Part shown: in pieces, positions 51,388 through 60,024 of the stretch
Layout: the number at the start of each line of letters is the position of its first letter
How positions within the stretch are numbered: the stretch's first letter is position 1
NCBI RefSeq assembly: GCF_015694345.1
Contig: NZ_JADQDC010000011.1
Coordinates: 1 to 64,000, forward strand
Length of the DNA: 64,000 bases
Source: Novosphingobium jiangmenense
GTDB lineage: Bacteria > Pseudomonadota > Alphaproteobacteria > Sphingomonadales > Sphingomonadaceae
Direction: 5' to 3'
Position numbers and translations under genes: made by a program
The notes under the pieces: model-generated
The model's database searches: none
What the model was told of the DNA's origin: nothing
Seen by the model: the letters and a program-made list of their open reading frames with translations, nothing else

Positions 51388-52601
51388 CACGCGACCTCCA
51401 GCCTGATCGTCTCGACCACATTGCGCATGTAGCCAGCAGGCTGCCAGCGCTGTTCGAGCGGCTGTGCCTCGCCATCGGCGGTGACGGCGCGGACCTTGAT
51501 CCGATGGGCCCCTGCTTGCAGCGCCAGCCCCAGTCGCCATTCGCGGAACGAGTAGCGTCCAAGGTCTTCACCCAGCCGCGCTTCCTGCCAGCTCTGCCCA
51601 TCGTCTGTTGAGAGCAACACGCGCGCGATGTTCGATCCGCCCGCAAATGCAATGCCGCGCAGTTCCACCGTCTGCCTTGCCGCAACCCGCGCCCCATCGG
51701 CGTGGCTGGTCACGAACGAGCGCACGTTGAAGCGCCCGATCGGCTTGGTCTTGTCGGGCTTCTGGCCGGGGACCAGGCAGTTGCAGTCGTTGTCCGGAAT
51801 GCGATAGGCGGTCTTCATCCAGTAGCCATCGAACTGCGCATTGACGACGTTGATCTCGTCGAGGTGCTTGACCCAAGATGTGCCGTAGTGCCCCGGCACG
51901 ATCAGGCGCAACGGATAGCCGTTGAGAAACGGCAGATCCTGCCCGTTCATCTGGTAGGCGACCATCACCTCACCATCGCGGGCATGATCGATATCCAGCG
52001 CCTTCACGAAATCCGGGATGCCATCGAGCGGCGGATTGTCGAGCCCGTTGAAGGTAACCTGCCGCGCCCCTTCGCGCAGGCCGGCCTTGTCGAGCAGCGC
52101 CTTGAGCGGCACCCCGCGCCAGCGGGCATTGCCCATCGCACCGTTGCCAAGCTGCCCGCCGCCCACGCGCGGTTCGACGAAACCCCGGCTGTTGCCCGAG
52201 CACTGATTGACTGCCACGATCTCCTGAACGGGAAAATCACGCTTCAGGCTGGCGAGGGAGAGTTCGAGCGGCTTGCCGACATGCCCGCCGATCTTCAGGC
52301 GGAACGTCGCCGGGTTGATCGCATCGGGCAGGCCGGACAGATGATAGCGCACGAAAAACGCATCGTTCGGCGTGATCAGCCCATGGTTGAACACCTCGAA
52401 CGGCGTTTCGAGCTGCGGCGGACGGGTGGTCAGCAGGATCAACTCCCGCTTCTGCGGAAAGCGCACCAGCGGCCGCGTGCCATTGCCGAACGGCAATTGC
52501 ACGGTCTTCGCCACGCCAGCCACGGGTGCTGTTGCAAGCGCGAGGCCGGAGACTCTGAGGAACTCCCGACGTCTCCAGTTTCGCACATCCACTTCGTTCA
52601 T
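51387..52601 (-). CDS. sorA: Molybdopterin-dependent sulfite dehydrogenase, SorA-like
   Basis: A 404-residue enzyme that oxidises sulfite to sulfate in the periplasm. It has a twin-arginine signal (WRRREFLRVSGLALATA), the molybdenum-ligand cysteine at C134 in VNQCSGNSRGFVEP, GARWRGVPL-type contacts (GNARWRGVPLKALL), GYPLRLIVPGHYG and a C-terminal dimerisation domain with RVLLSTDDGQSW. Its length matches the family. It is encoded upstream of sorB and 11 bases downstream of the CysB-like gene. The enzyme would detoxify sulfite from sulfonates or sulfur compounds. Confidence 0.9.
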   Translation of the reverse strand: MNEVDVRNWRRREFLRVSGLALATAPVAGVAKTVQLPFGNGTRPLVRFPQKRELILLTTRPPQLETPFEVFNHGLITPNDAFFVRYHLSGLPDAINPATFRLKIGGHVGKPLELSLASLKRDFPVQEIVAVNQCSGNSRGFVEPRVGGGQLGNGAMGNARWRGVPLKALLDKAGLREGARQVTFNGLDNPPLDGIPDFVKALDIDHARDGEVMVAYQMNGQDLPFLNGYPLRLIVPGHYGTSWVKHLDEINVVNAQFDGYWMKTAYRIPDNDCNCLVPGQKPDKTKPIGRFNVRSFVTSHADGARVAARQTVELRGIAFAGGSNIARVLLSTDDGQSWQEARLGEDLGRYSFREWRLGLALQAGAHRIKVRAVTADGEAQPLEQRWQPAGYMRNVVETIRLEVA

Positions 52602-52612
52602 CTGTAGTCCTG

Positions 52613-53665
52613 TCAGTGATGCAGTTGCGGCATGGCGGAGGGTGCAATGGCAAATGGAGCGGTGGCCATGTCGCCCACTTCGGCAACATGAAGGTCGCGC
52701 CGTTCGGTAAATGGCGCAATTTCGGGTGCCTGCGCAAGGCGCGGCGCACGCTTCGTACCGCTCAGGACATCGGCATCGAGATGCGGAGCGAGCATGGCGA
52801 CGAACTGATAGGCATAGTTGCGCAGCAAGGTGCCTTTCTGAAGCGCAATCTTGGTCGTGCCCGTGCCGAACAAGGCATCGGACCCCTGCACCACGCGCAG
52901 CTCGCCATCGTTCCCGCCTTCCACCGCCATCTGCGCAACGATGCCGACACCCGCGCCAAGACGAACATAGGTCTTGATCACATCTGCATCCATCGCTCGC
53001 AGCCGCAAGTCGACTTCGACCCCGGCCTGTTCGAAAGCGTCGAGCACGCGCGAGCCACCGGAGAACTCGGAGTTGTAGGTGATGATCGGATAGCGGGCGA
53101 TGTCTGCTAGCGTGGGGGTGTTCAAGCCCAGCAGGGGATGGCCCTTCGGCGCGATGACCACGTGACGCCAGGTGAAGCAGGGGTGCGTTTCCAGGTGCGG
53201 GTTGCCGTCGACTGCCTCGGTCGCAACGCCGATGTCCGCCTCGCCGCGCACCAGCGCATCAACGACATAGCTCGGGCTGCCCTGCAGCAGTTCGACCTCG
53301 ACCTTTGGAAACAGCTGCCCGAATTGCAGCAGAAGGCGCGGCAGGACATAGTTGGCCTGGTTGTGCGTAGCAGCGATGATGAGGCGACCTTTGTCGGCCT
53401 GTGCAAACTGGTCCGACAGGCGCTTGAGGTTGTCTGCCTCCTGCAGCAGGCGGTCGATCACCCTCGCCGCGTTCTCCCCGGCAGGGGTCAGGCCCACCAG
53501 GCGCTTGCCCCGGCGCACGAAGATGTCCACGCGCAGTTCCTGTTCCAGTTCGCGGATCTGCTTGCTGACGCCCGATTGCGAGGTGAACAGTTCGTTCGCC
53601 ACCTTGGTCAGGTTGAGGTCGTTCTTCACCGCCGCGCGGATATAGCGCAACTGCTGGAAGTTCAT
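52613..53665 (-). CDS. CysB-like LysR-family regulator
   Basis: A 350-residue LysR protein whose N-terminus MNFQQLRYIRAAVKNDLNLT and SQSGVSKQIRELEQELRVDI resembles CysB and Cbl, the sulfur regulators. The effector domain has THNQANYVLP and IAPKGHPLLG. The C-terminus (RAPEIAPFTERRDLH... to the end) is longer and not conserved. The start was taken at 53665; the open frame upstream lacks a ribosome site. It lies directly before sorA on the same strand, so it may control sulfite oxidation in response to a sulfur signal such as O-acetylserine or sulfate. Confidence 0.87.
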   Translation of the reverse strand: MNFQQLRYIRAAVKNDLNLTKVANELFTSQSGVSKQIRELEQELRVDIFVRRGKRLVGLTPAGENAARVIDRLLQEADNLKRLSDQFAQADKGRLIIAATHNQANYVLPRLLLQFGQLFPKVEVELLQGSPSYVVDALVRGEADIGVATEAVDGNPHLETHPCFTWRHVVIAPKGHPLLGLNTPTLADIARYPIITYNSEFSGGSRVLDAFEQAGVEVDLRLRAMDADVIKTYVRLGAGVGIVAQMAVEGGNDGELRVVQGSDALFGTGTTKIALQKGTLLRNYAYQFVAMLAPHLDADVLSGTKRAPRLAQAPEIAPFTERRDLHVAEVGDMATAPFAIAPSAMPQLHH

Positions 53666-54042
53666 GTCCGCCCCCGCAGTCCAGCACAGGGCCGACCGGC
53701 AGAAGGCGAGACGCGGGTATCTTGTGAAATCGGCATGATGCGCGTTCCCTCGCTCGCTTTGGCGAAGCATCCTGCGCAGGGTAGCAGCCGTCTCTACTCA
53801 TTTAGTAGAGATTCGCGCAATACTCAAGTCGGATCATCTATCTTGACGGCTGTGACAGGCAGTTGAACCGACAAATTGTTCTATCGAAAGTGCAATTTCA
53901 CCTTGGGTCGAACTCTGCACCCGCCTTGGAACGGGGTGGCATGAGCATATGAGAAACGGTGCCTTAGACCTCCATATGACCGGCGGTAAGGACCCGCCAA
54001 AGGGCGTGCGGATGGCGCATGGCCCGCACATGAGGGCCCCCT
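53666..54042. other. 377-bp divergent gap between the CysB-like and cytochrome genes
   Basis: No gene is seen. A perfect palindrome TCTCTACT-N5-AGTAGAGA lies at 53791-53811, 126 bp upstream of the cysB-like start, and could be a LysR operator or a small hairpin. The rest is less GC-rich than the coding regions and should hold two divergent promoters. Confidence 0.55.
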
Positions 54043-54528
54043 GTGAAGCATCGCACCATTCTTCTTCTGGCAGCCAGCCTTGCCGGCAGCGCCATCGCAT
54101 CGACCACGATCTTCGCGCAGACCAACGGTCTCGAGCCGCTCCCCCTGCCCGAACTGATGGGTCACGTAATGCAGCGCAATGCCTACCAGCTCTGGGCCTG
54201 GACTGCGCTCGAGGCCGATGCGACCGGCAACCATTCGGGCGAGCCGAAGACGGAAGAGGACTGGGAGAATGCCGAAAGCGATGCGCTGACCTTGCGCCAG
54301 CTCGCGGTCGTGCTGCGTGGCGCGCCGTACAGGCAGGAAGACCCGCGCTGGGACAAACTTGCAGGTGATCTTGAAGCTGCCGCAACCGCCAGCGCGCAGT
54401 CTGCCGAACGCAAGGACTTAGCAGGCCTGACCGCTGCCGGGGAAGCGATCAACGCCCGCTGCGTTGCGTGCCACTGGGCCTTTGCGCCGACGCTTGAGGA
54501 AGTACCGCCGCCTGTCCCCGTCTCATAA
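54043..54528 (+). CDS. Exported class II-like cytochrome c
   Basis: A 161-residue protein: signal peptide (MKHRTILLLAASLAGSAIA), a helical body, and a single heme motif CVACH near the C-terminus (Cys140, Cys143, His144), an arrangement typical of cytochrome c-prime-type four-helix bundles. There is an unusual acidic stretch after residue 66 (EPKTEEDWENAESDA). The start is a GTG with GAGGG upstream. It overlaps the end of the converging TBDR gene by 6 bases. It may carry electrons for the neighbouring sulfite dehydrogenase, but no evidence links them. Confidence 0.75.
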   Translation: MKHRTILLLAASLAGSAIASTTIFAQTNGLEPLPLPELMGHVMQRNAYQLWAWTALEADATGNHSGEPKTEEDWENAESDALTLRQLAVVLRGAPYRQEDPRWDKLAGDLEAAATASAQSAERKDLAGLTAAGEAINARCVACHWAFAPTLEEVPPPVPVS

Positions 54529-56481
54529 ATCGAAGCGCAGTTCCGCCAGCACGCGGCGACCGACCGAATACTGGAACGCGCCGTTGGACGCGACCTGCCA
54601 GCCATAATCGTCGAACACGTTGGCCAGCTGCAGCCTGAGCAATGCGCGCTTCGATCCGATCGGGAAACGATAGCGCATCCCCAGATCGATCATCTCGCGT
54701 GGCGGAGCGTAGAGGCTGTTCAACGGATTGCCGACGCGCGCTGACAAGCTTTCGACCGCGATATCAAATGAAAGCGGACTCTTGCCCCCACCAAGCCGCC
54801 AGTCGGCATTGGCGATGGAGCGCCGGCGGATCGTGCCCACCGGGCGCGGGCCGATGCGGCCTTCGTCAACCAGTTCGCCCGAAATGCGGGAATCGATCAG
54901 TACGTTGCCCAGCACCACGGACAGGCCGGGACGCACCGTCCCGGTCAGCGACACTTCGACCCCTCGATTGGAGGACGATCCGAGATCGCGATAGAGCAGT
55001 TGGTCGTCGAGGTTGTAGTAGGGCTTGGTGATCTCGAATACCCCGGCGACCAGACTGAGGTTCTTCGTCACCGCATAGCGAAAGCCAAGGTCGGTCTGGC
55101 GGGTCCGGATCGCGGGCGGCACCGCGCCGCGATTGGTAGCGTTCTGCGGCGCGACCGAGACTTCTTCGAACCCGCGCACATACCCGCCATAGAGCGAGAA
55201 CGAGGGGCTGATCGTATAGCTGGCCGTCAGGCTGCCGGTGACCGGACGGTCGCGGTTGGACGTGACCAGCCCCGCGCTGACGAAGCGGATGGTCTTGCTG
55301 TAGCGCGATCCGGCAATCGCAGCGTCGATCAGGAACCTGCCGGGCCGGGTCAGCGAGTAGGACAGCCCAAGCGTACCTTGCGAGGAATCGTCCGTGTCAT
55401 CGACGCCCAGTGCAATGGTGGGCCTGGGGCGCTCGTCGGCGAAGTTCAGGCTGCTGGGGCCAAGCGATATGCGCTGGACCCCGCCGAAGCGGCGATCCCC
55501 GGTCCGCCCTCGGAAGCTGAAGGTCAGCCGGTGAGCCAGCGGGCCGTCGGCAAAAGTGCGCACGACCTTGGCCTCGCCTGACAGCGTCCGGTCGATGTTG
55601 TTGCCATCGACCACCATGACACGGTTGGCCACGGTGCCGTCGGGCCGCAAGTTGGCAAAGATATCGGTGAAGTTTGAGTCCACACGTCGTTCGGCCCGAA
55701 ACAAACCCGCTTCCACGCGCCAGTCGCCCAACGGTAGCTTGGCCAGCGCGCCATAGATCTGGTGCGTATTGTCGCGGTCGCTCCAGCTCTGGCCAATCAT
55801 CTCGCGCCGCTTGATCTGTGGCGGCAGGTAGTCTCCGCCGGGAAAGATCGCCGGTGCCGCTTCGTCATCATAAGTGCGGGTGCGGCCCCAGAACGCTATG
55901 ACGCTGGCCCCGGCATAGGGCCGCCATGCCAGTCCGCCCGATGCGATCCACGACTTGAAGTTGCCGCCCTCGTGCCGGTTCTGCCGCCGCACCGTGCCGC
56001 CGAGGTAGACGCGCAGATCATTCCCCACCGCGAAATTGCTGTCCACGCTGCCCAGAACCGAGCCGAACTGCGCCCGCTCCAGACCCACGGTGAACTGGTC
56101 GGCATCGGCCGAAGCCGAAAGATCGAAATCGACGATCCCGGTCGGTGCGGGGAAGGCATAGCCCATCGCCGCGATGCCCACACGCACCCGGCTTCCCCGT
56201 GTCAGCCGGTTGGGCAGGCGATCGACGGGCGCAAAGTACAGCCCTTCGATCCGCGCATTGCCGGCATCGACAGGATTGAAGCCGCGCACGTCATCGGTGC
56301 CGTAAAGTCCCACGCGCTCGTTGCCGACGGACTGGCCGAAAGCGTCGTTGGCATTGGTGATCACGTTGTCGTCAACGCGCTGCGCAAAGGCCACGCGCGG
56401 CAGGGGTAGCCCGAGAATCGCCGCTGCAAGGACGCAGGTCAGCCTCCCGCCGATCCGGTATGTGCCTCTATTCCCGTGCAT
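54523..56481 (-). CDS. TonB-dependent receptor-like protein with a short plug
   Basis: A 652-residue outer-membrane protein. After the signal peptide (MHGNRGTYRIGGRLTCVLAA..., cleavage near AFA-QRV) the N-terminal part (ERVGLYGTDDVRGFNPVDAG, RIEGLYFAP) is a short, diverged plug: no clear TonB box and no GPQGTLFG-type motif. The barrel follows (SYTISPSFSLYGGYVRGFEE, NRGVEVSLTGTVRPGL, LRLQLANVFDDYGWQV, terminal LAELRFDL). This is a minority sphingomonad type, seen as 'TonB-dependent receptor' in databases. It lies after the PhyH gene on the same strand, with a 331-bp gap, so it is probably its own unit. Confidence 0.8.
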   Translation of the reverse strand: MHGNRGTYRIGGRLTCVLAAAILGLPLPRVAFAQRVDDNVITNANDAFGQSVGNERVGLYGTDDVRGFNPVDAGNARIEGLYFAPVDRLPNRLTRGSRVRVGIAAMGYAFPAPTGIVDFDLSASADADQFTVGLERAQFGSVLGSVDSNFAVGNDLRVYLGGTVRRQNRHEGGNFKSWIASGGLAWRPYAGASVIAFWGRTRTYDDEAAPAIFPGGDYLPPQIKRREMIGQSWSDRDNTHQIYGALAKLPLGDWRVEAGLFRAERRVDSNFTDIFANLRPDGTVANRVMVVDGNNIDRTLSGEAKVVRTFADGPLAHRLTFSFRGRTGDRRFGGVQRISLGPSSLNFADERPRPTIALGVDDTDDSSQGTLGLSYSLTRPGRFLIDAAIAGSRYSKTIRFVSAGLVTSNRDRPVTGSLTASYTISPSFSLYGGYVRGFEEVSVAPQNATNRGAVPPAIRTRQTDLGFRYAVTKNLSLVAGVFEITKPYYNLDDQLLYRDLGSSSNRGVEVSLTGTVRPGLSVVLGNVLIDSRISGELVDEGRIGPRPVGTIRRRSIANADWRLGGGKSPLSFDIAVESLSARVGNPLNSLYAPPREMIDLGMRYRFPIGSKRALLRLQLANVFDDYGWQVASNGAFQYSVGRRVLAELRFDL

Positions 56482-56812
56482 TTCGCCCCCTCAGGCACCG
56501 CAGCCAGCCCTACGGGCCGCGCTGCGCCACGCGCGTTAGGAATGGAGGAATGGCCGGGGAACGAACGCTTCGCCACATCCTTGTTCCATAATGTCACAAA
56601 GGGTTGCGCGACGAGGCAAGAAGGCGCCAGAGTCACACGTGTCTTGCGCCCGGCAAGCGTGCAGGTTCAAGCCCCGCGGGGGACGAACAGCCACTCGGGG
56701 GGCTAGCAAACCTTGCGCCCGCGCGTTGAACGATCACTTCGGCGCAGCGGCGGCGGCATCTGCCGCGTTCAAAGCTGAACCGGGACAGCGCGACACCAAC
56801 AATCCGCCGAGC
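56482..56812. other. 331-bp gap between the PhyH and TBDR genes
   Basis: No gene was recognised. It should contain the TBDR promoter on the minus strand. A short GGTTCAAGCCC resembling a tRNA T-arm was examined, but no tRNA fold is present. Confidence 0.5.
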
Positions 56813-57637
56813 TCAGGCAGTCAGTGCGCCTAGGTGGGTTTCCCAGGCAATGGTATCGTTGTGCGAATGGGTGAAGCCGATCGAGCGCTCGAAATCGACG
56901 CACGCCTTCGAGCGGAACGCGACAATATAGGTGCGCCGCCAGCGGTCCTGCGACAGATTGCCGCCGGAGCCATGCACAATCAGTTCGTCATGCACGGTGA
57001 TGTCGCCGCGGCTCAGCGGAAGGTCGACGACCGAGTCGTGCTCCGAAAGCTCGACGCTGAGGATGTGGGACTTGCTGCGATCCTCCCCCATCAGCGGACG
57101 GTGCGGGCGAAGGCCCTGCTTCTGCGAACCCGGCACGACCTTGAGGCAACCGTTCTCGGTATCCGCGTCGTCGAGCGCCAAGCTGCATGTTGCCGTCAGC
57201 GGCTCAGGGGTTCCGGTGGGCCAGTAACCGAGGTCCTGATGCATCGTGAACACCGCATCGGGCTTTGCGGGGCGCTTTGCCAGGAACTGGTCGTAGTCCA
57301 GCGTCGCACTCTCCCCTAGCAACTGACGGGAGATCGAGGCGGCGCGCCGCTCGTAGAGGTTATCACGGAGGCTTGGTTCGTAACGACGCGGCAGCACCGC
57401 ATTGACGAGGCTGAAGTTCTCGAACTCGCGGTCAAAGGGCCCCGACATGTCGCAGAAATCCTTGCCCATCCCGCTGACTTCACCACGGATGAAGCGGTCG
57501 AACTCGGCTTCGAGTGGCAGAAGCTCCTCTTCGGTCATCACGCTGCGCAAGGTGATGTAACCGTCGCGATGGAACTGGGCGATCTCCTCTGGCGAGAGGA
57601 TGTAATCGTCACCTTGTCGGCCGAATTGCTGCGTCAT
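56813..57637 (-). CDS. Phytanoyl-CoA dioxygenase-family Fe(II)/2-oxoglutarate oxygenase
   Basis: A 274-residue oxygenase. The iron ligands are His133 and Asp135 in FTMHQDLGYWP and His222 in ELIVHGSGGN; the 2-oxoglutarate arginine is in DRWRRTYIVAF. The start was put at 57637 (MTQQFGRQGDDY); the upstream frame has no ribosome site. It lies 34 bases after the deglycosidase beta-subunit gene on the same strand, forming an operon alpha-beta-PhyH. Members hydroxylate many small molecules; here it may act on the aglycone or the sugar (inference). Confidence 0.86.
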   Translation of the reverse strand: MTQQFGRQGDDYILSPEEIAQFHRDGYITLRSVMTEEELLPLEAEFDRFIRGEVSGMGKDFCDMSGPFDREFENFSLVNAVLPRRYEPSLRDNLYERRAASISRQLLGESATLDYDQFLAKRPAKPDAVFTMHQDLGYWPTGTPEPLTATCSLALDDADTENGCLKVVPGSQKQGLRPHRPLMGEDRSKSHILSVELSEHDSVVDLPLSRGDITVHDELIVHGSGGNLSQDRWRRTYIVAFRSKACVDFERSIGFTHSHNDTIAWETHLGALTA

Positions 57638-57671
57638 TTTTGCGGAAGCCTTCGTGTTCTTGATGAGGTCG

Positions 57672-58076
57672 TCAGGCGATGCAGATCGTGCCGTAACGTT
57701 CGGCGTGCATCGGGAAGATATGCACGTCGGGCGGGAAGTAGGAATAGCGGATGCGGGCGAGGACCTCGATCTTGTGGACGCCCGGTTCAAGACCGCCCGG
57801 CTTGTCTACGAGGATTTCGCCCCATTCGGTCAGACCCCAGCGCGCGGTGGTTTCCTCGCGCATTTCGGCCATGGTGTAGACTTCGTCGCGGATGCCGAAG
57901 CGGTTGATCTCGTGGTCGTAGAACACGCCGTCGACCGTCACGTCGAAGCCGTCGAGCTGCGACAGGCGGGTGCCATGGTAGTTGGGGATGCGGATGCGGA
58001 TGGCGAAGCCTTCGCGCGCGCCGACCGGGCCGAAATTGCGGAAGCCGGTGCTCTGGATGAGCTGGTGTTCGAGCAT
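57672..58076 (-). CDS. C-glycoside deglycosidase-like beta subunit (DUF6379)
   Basis: A 134-residue protein with the features of the beta subunit of C-deglycosylation enzymes: RIRIPNYHGTRLSQLDGFDV then VTVDGVFYDHEINRF, and VDKPGGLEPGVHKIEV. In characterised enzymes this small subunit forms a complex with a TIM-barrel alpha subunit that breaks the carbon-carbon bond of a 3-oxo-C-glycoside. The ATG at 58074-58076 has GGAGAA four bases upstream. It lies 35 bases after the alpha-subunit gene and before PhyH, and the spacing supports co-translation. Confidence 0.8.
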   Translation of the reverse strand: MLEHQLIQSTGFRNFGPVGAREGFAIRIRIPNYHGTRLSQLDGFDVTVDGVFYDHEINRFGIRDEVYTMAEMREETTARWGLTEWGEILVDKPGGLEPGVHKIEVLARIRYSYFPPDVHIFPMHAERYGTICIA

Positions 58077-58111
58077 GGTATTCTCCGGGAATCTTGGGGG
58101 TGCCACAGGCC

Positions 58112-59020
58112 TCAGGCGAATTTGCCTTCGTCGTACTCGCGCTCCAGCTTGCGCAGCAGCACCTGCTGGCGGCGGACCTGGTCGATCGAGCGCCACGGCG
58201 CGCGCCAGCCCTCATATTCGCTCGACAGGTAGCCGGAGTAACCGGAGCGCTTGATCGCAGAGATCACCGGTTGCCACGGAATGTTCTGGTCCTCGAGGTT
58301 CTCGTCAATGTCGTGGAACTTGGCCTGGATGAACACGACGTATTTGGCGACGTCGAGGAAGTGTTCCGGCGGCACCTTGATGCCGTTGAGGAACTCCATG
58401 TGCTTGCGCGCTTCGTCGTTGATCTGGTGCGAACCCCAGTGCGTCAACGGACGGTCCTGGAAGATGCCGGTGTCGATCATCAGACCGAAGTTCTTGGTGC
58501 CGGTGCGCTCGATGAAGTTGATGTAGCCATCGACGACCTCATGCTTGATCGGCGTGGGCGCGTGGATTTCCGGGCAGATCACCACGCCCAGCTTGTGGGC
58601 GAGATCGAGGTTGCGTTCGGTATAGGCTTCCCACTGCGGTTCGGGGATCAGATCGTGCGAGAGCACGCCGAACTTCGGGCGCAGGAACTTGAAGCCGAAC
58701 TGGTGGGCAAGGCGCAGGTCGCGCTCAAGCTCTGCGGCGCCTTCCTCTACGGTAAGGTTGCGCTGCAAGGTGATGCGCATGTCGACCCACGAACACATGT
58801 TGGTGGGCTCGAGCTTGTACTTGTCGAGCAGACCGAACCAGCGATCGAGGAACTGGCTGGAGGGGTTGGGGTACCCCTCGATCTGGCCTTCGCCGAGGAT
58901 CTCGATCCCGGTAGCGCCAGTGTCGGCAATGTGATCGAACGCGTCTTCCAGCGTCATGACCGAGCCGTAGTCGTCGACGTAGCTGTAAGTTGAAACACCG
59001 TACTTGAACGAGCCGGCCAT
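58112..59020 (-). CDS. C-glycoside deglycosidase-like alpha subunit (sugar isomerase/epimerase TIM barrel)
   Basis: A 302-residue TIM-barrel protein of the xylose isomerase/AP endonuclease 2 family. Likely metal ligands are Glu151 (CPEIHAPT), Asp183 (LMIDTGIF), His236 (AKFHDIDEN) and Glu268 (SSEYEGWR), the arrangement seen in deglycosidase alpha subunits of the DgpC type, which bind manganese. The start at 59020 has AGGAG six bases upstream; a TTG at 59035 was rejected because it precedes that site. It is first in an operon with the DUF6379 beta subunit and PhyH. The 21-bp palindromic operator is 122 bp upstream. Confidence 0.82.
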   Translation of the reverse strand: MAGSFKYGVSTYSYVDDYGSVMTLEDAFDHIADTGATGIEILGEGQIEGYPNPSSQFLDRWFGLLDKYKLEPTNMCSWVDMRITLQRNLTVEEGAAELERDLRLAHQFGFKFLRPKFGVLSHDLIPEPQWEAYTERNLDLAHKLGVVICPEIHAPTPIKHEVVDGYINFIERTGTKNFGLMIDTGIFQDRPLTHWGSHQINDEARKHMEFLNGIKVPPEHFLDVAKYVVFIQAKFHDIDENLEDQNIPWQPVISAIKRSGYSGYLSSEYEGWRAPWRSIDQVRRQQVLLRKLEREYDEGKFA

Positions 59021-59141
59021 GTCTTGCTCCTGCAAGGCGGAAGACGAAGCCCGTGGACTTCACCTCCCGCCGGATGTGGTTGGATCCTTGTCCGGATCGG
59101 AAGTTCGCGCTTGCCGCGCACGCCGTAGCGGCGCGGCACCT

Positions 59142-59162
59142 CAATCTAAACACCGATTAAAT
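59142..59162. promoter_or_regulatory. TetR-type operator upstream of the deglycosidase operon
   Basis: The 21-bp sequence reads CAATCTAA-N5-GATTAAAT and recurs with two to four differences at 60920-60940 before the Gfo/Idh/MocA gene. The other copy contains the palindrome TAATC-N3-GATTA. The TetR gene lies between the two. Confidence 0.7.
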
Positions 59163-59264
59163 CGTGTCAGAGAAGGCGTCAAGGTCAATTTGATCAGTGA
59201 TCTGATCGCAAGTTGGCAATTGATCCTAGTGCTGGGAAAGGCTCTTCCGGCGCTATTGATCGTT

Positions 59265-59867
59265 TCAGTCCGCCAACGCGGCGAGCGTAGCGCGAGCGAC
59301 GATGGCTTCGGCGATATCGATGCTGGGCAGAGCGGCCTCGCTCGGACGGATAACGCCCTTCTTGCGCATGGAAGAGAAGCCGTAGATCGCAGACCAGAAG
59401 GCGATGACCCTGAGGTCCGCCTCATCGTCGCTGACGCCGGGCAGCGCTGCTCTGAGGTGGTCGCGCAAGTTGAAATGCCCCTTCAACTGGTAATCGAGCA
59501 GCAGGGGATCGAGCACCGGCGAGGTCAGCTCGCTTTCGTACATGAGGTCGAGGAGGAAGGGATTGGCTTCGGCGAAGCGGATGAACAGCAGACCCATTTT
59601 GCCCAGCTTCTCGGCCGGCGTGGCGTTGCTGCGGCGGACCTGTTCGGCCCCGTCAAGCATCTCCTCGAAGCCCTCGATCGCGAGTGCCAGCAGGAGCGAA
59701 CGGCGATCGGGGAAGTGGTGGTAAGGCGCGCCGGGCGAGACGCCAACTTGCTGGGCGAGCGTGCGGATCGAGAGGCCGTGGTGCCCATTTTGCCGCACGT
59801 ACTCGCGGCCGGCATCGAGAAGATCGCGGCGCAGGTTTTCGCGGTGGTAGGGCTTCTTGGCGGACAT
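59265..59867 (-). CDS. TetR-family regulator of the glycoside cluster
   Basis: A 200-residue TetR protein: an N-terminal helix-turn-helix (REYVRQNGHHGLSIRTLAQQ, VSPGAPYHHFPDRRSLLLAL) and a helical C-terminal ligand domain of the TetR_C-33-like type. The start at 59867 has AGAGG four bases before it; a GTG at 59891 lacks one. Operator copies are at 59142-59162, before the deglycosidase operon, and at 60920-60940, before the dehydrogenase gene, so it probably represses both. No copy was found right before its own start. Confidence 0.85.
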   Translation of the reverse strand: MSAKKPYHRENLRRDLLDAGREYVRQNGHHGLSIRTLAQQVGVSPGAPYHHFPDRRSLLLALAIEGFEEMLDGAEQVRRSNATPAEKLGKMGLLFIRFAEANPFLLDLMYESELTSPVLDPLLLDYQLKGHFNLRDHLRAALPGVSDDEADLRVIAFWSAIYGFSSMRKKGVIRPSEAALPSIDIAEAIVARATLAALAD

Positions 59868-60024
59868 CAGACCTCTTGGACGACCGGGCACGTCAGGCGT
59901 GACAGCACAGCTTCCCTAACAGCAAACCGGCTTCTGGCCAGACAGAAACTGCGACCACAACCGTCCTTTTGCGACGCTGTCCGGCCACTCTTGCAAGCAC
60001 GCCTGATCGATGTTCAGGTGGGCC

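Noticed and set aside
51079..51540. Longer reading of the sorB frame starting at 51540
   Set aside because: The extra 51 codons lie within sorA and do not form a signal peptide; the ATG at 51387 gives one directly.
56640..56720. Possible tRNA-like T-arm (GGTTCAAGCCC)
   Set aside because: The flanking bases do not form the acceptor, D or anticodon stems, and the T stem itself has a mismatch.
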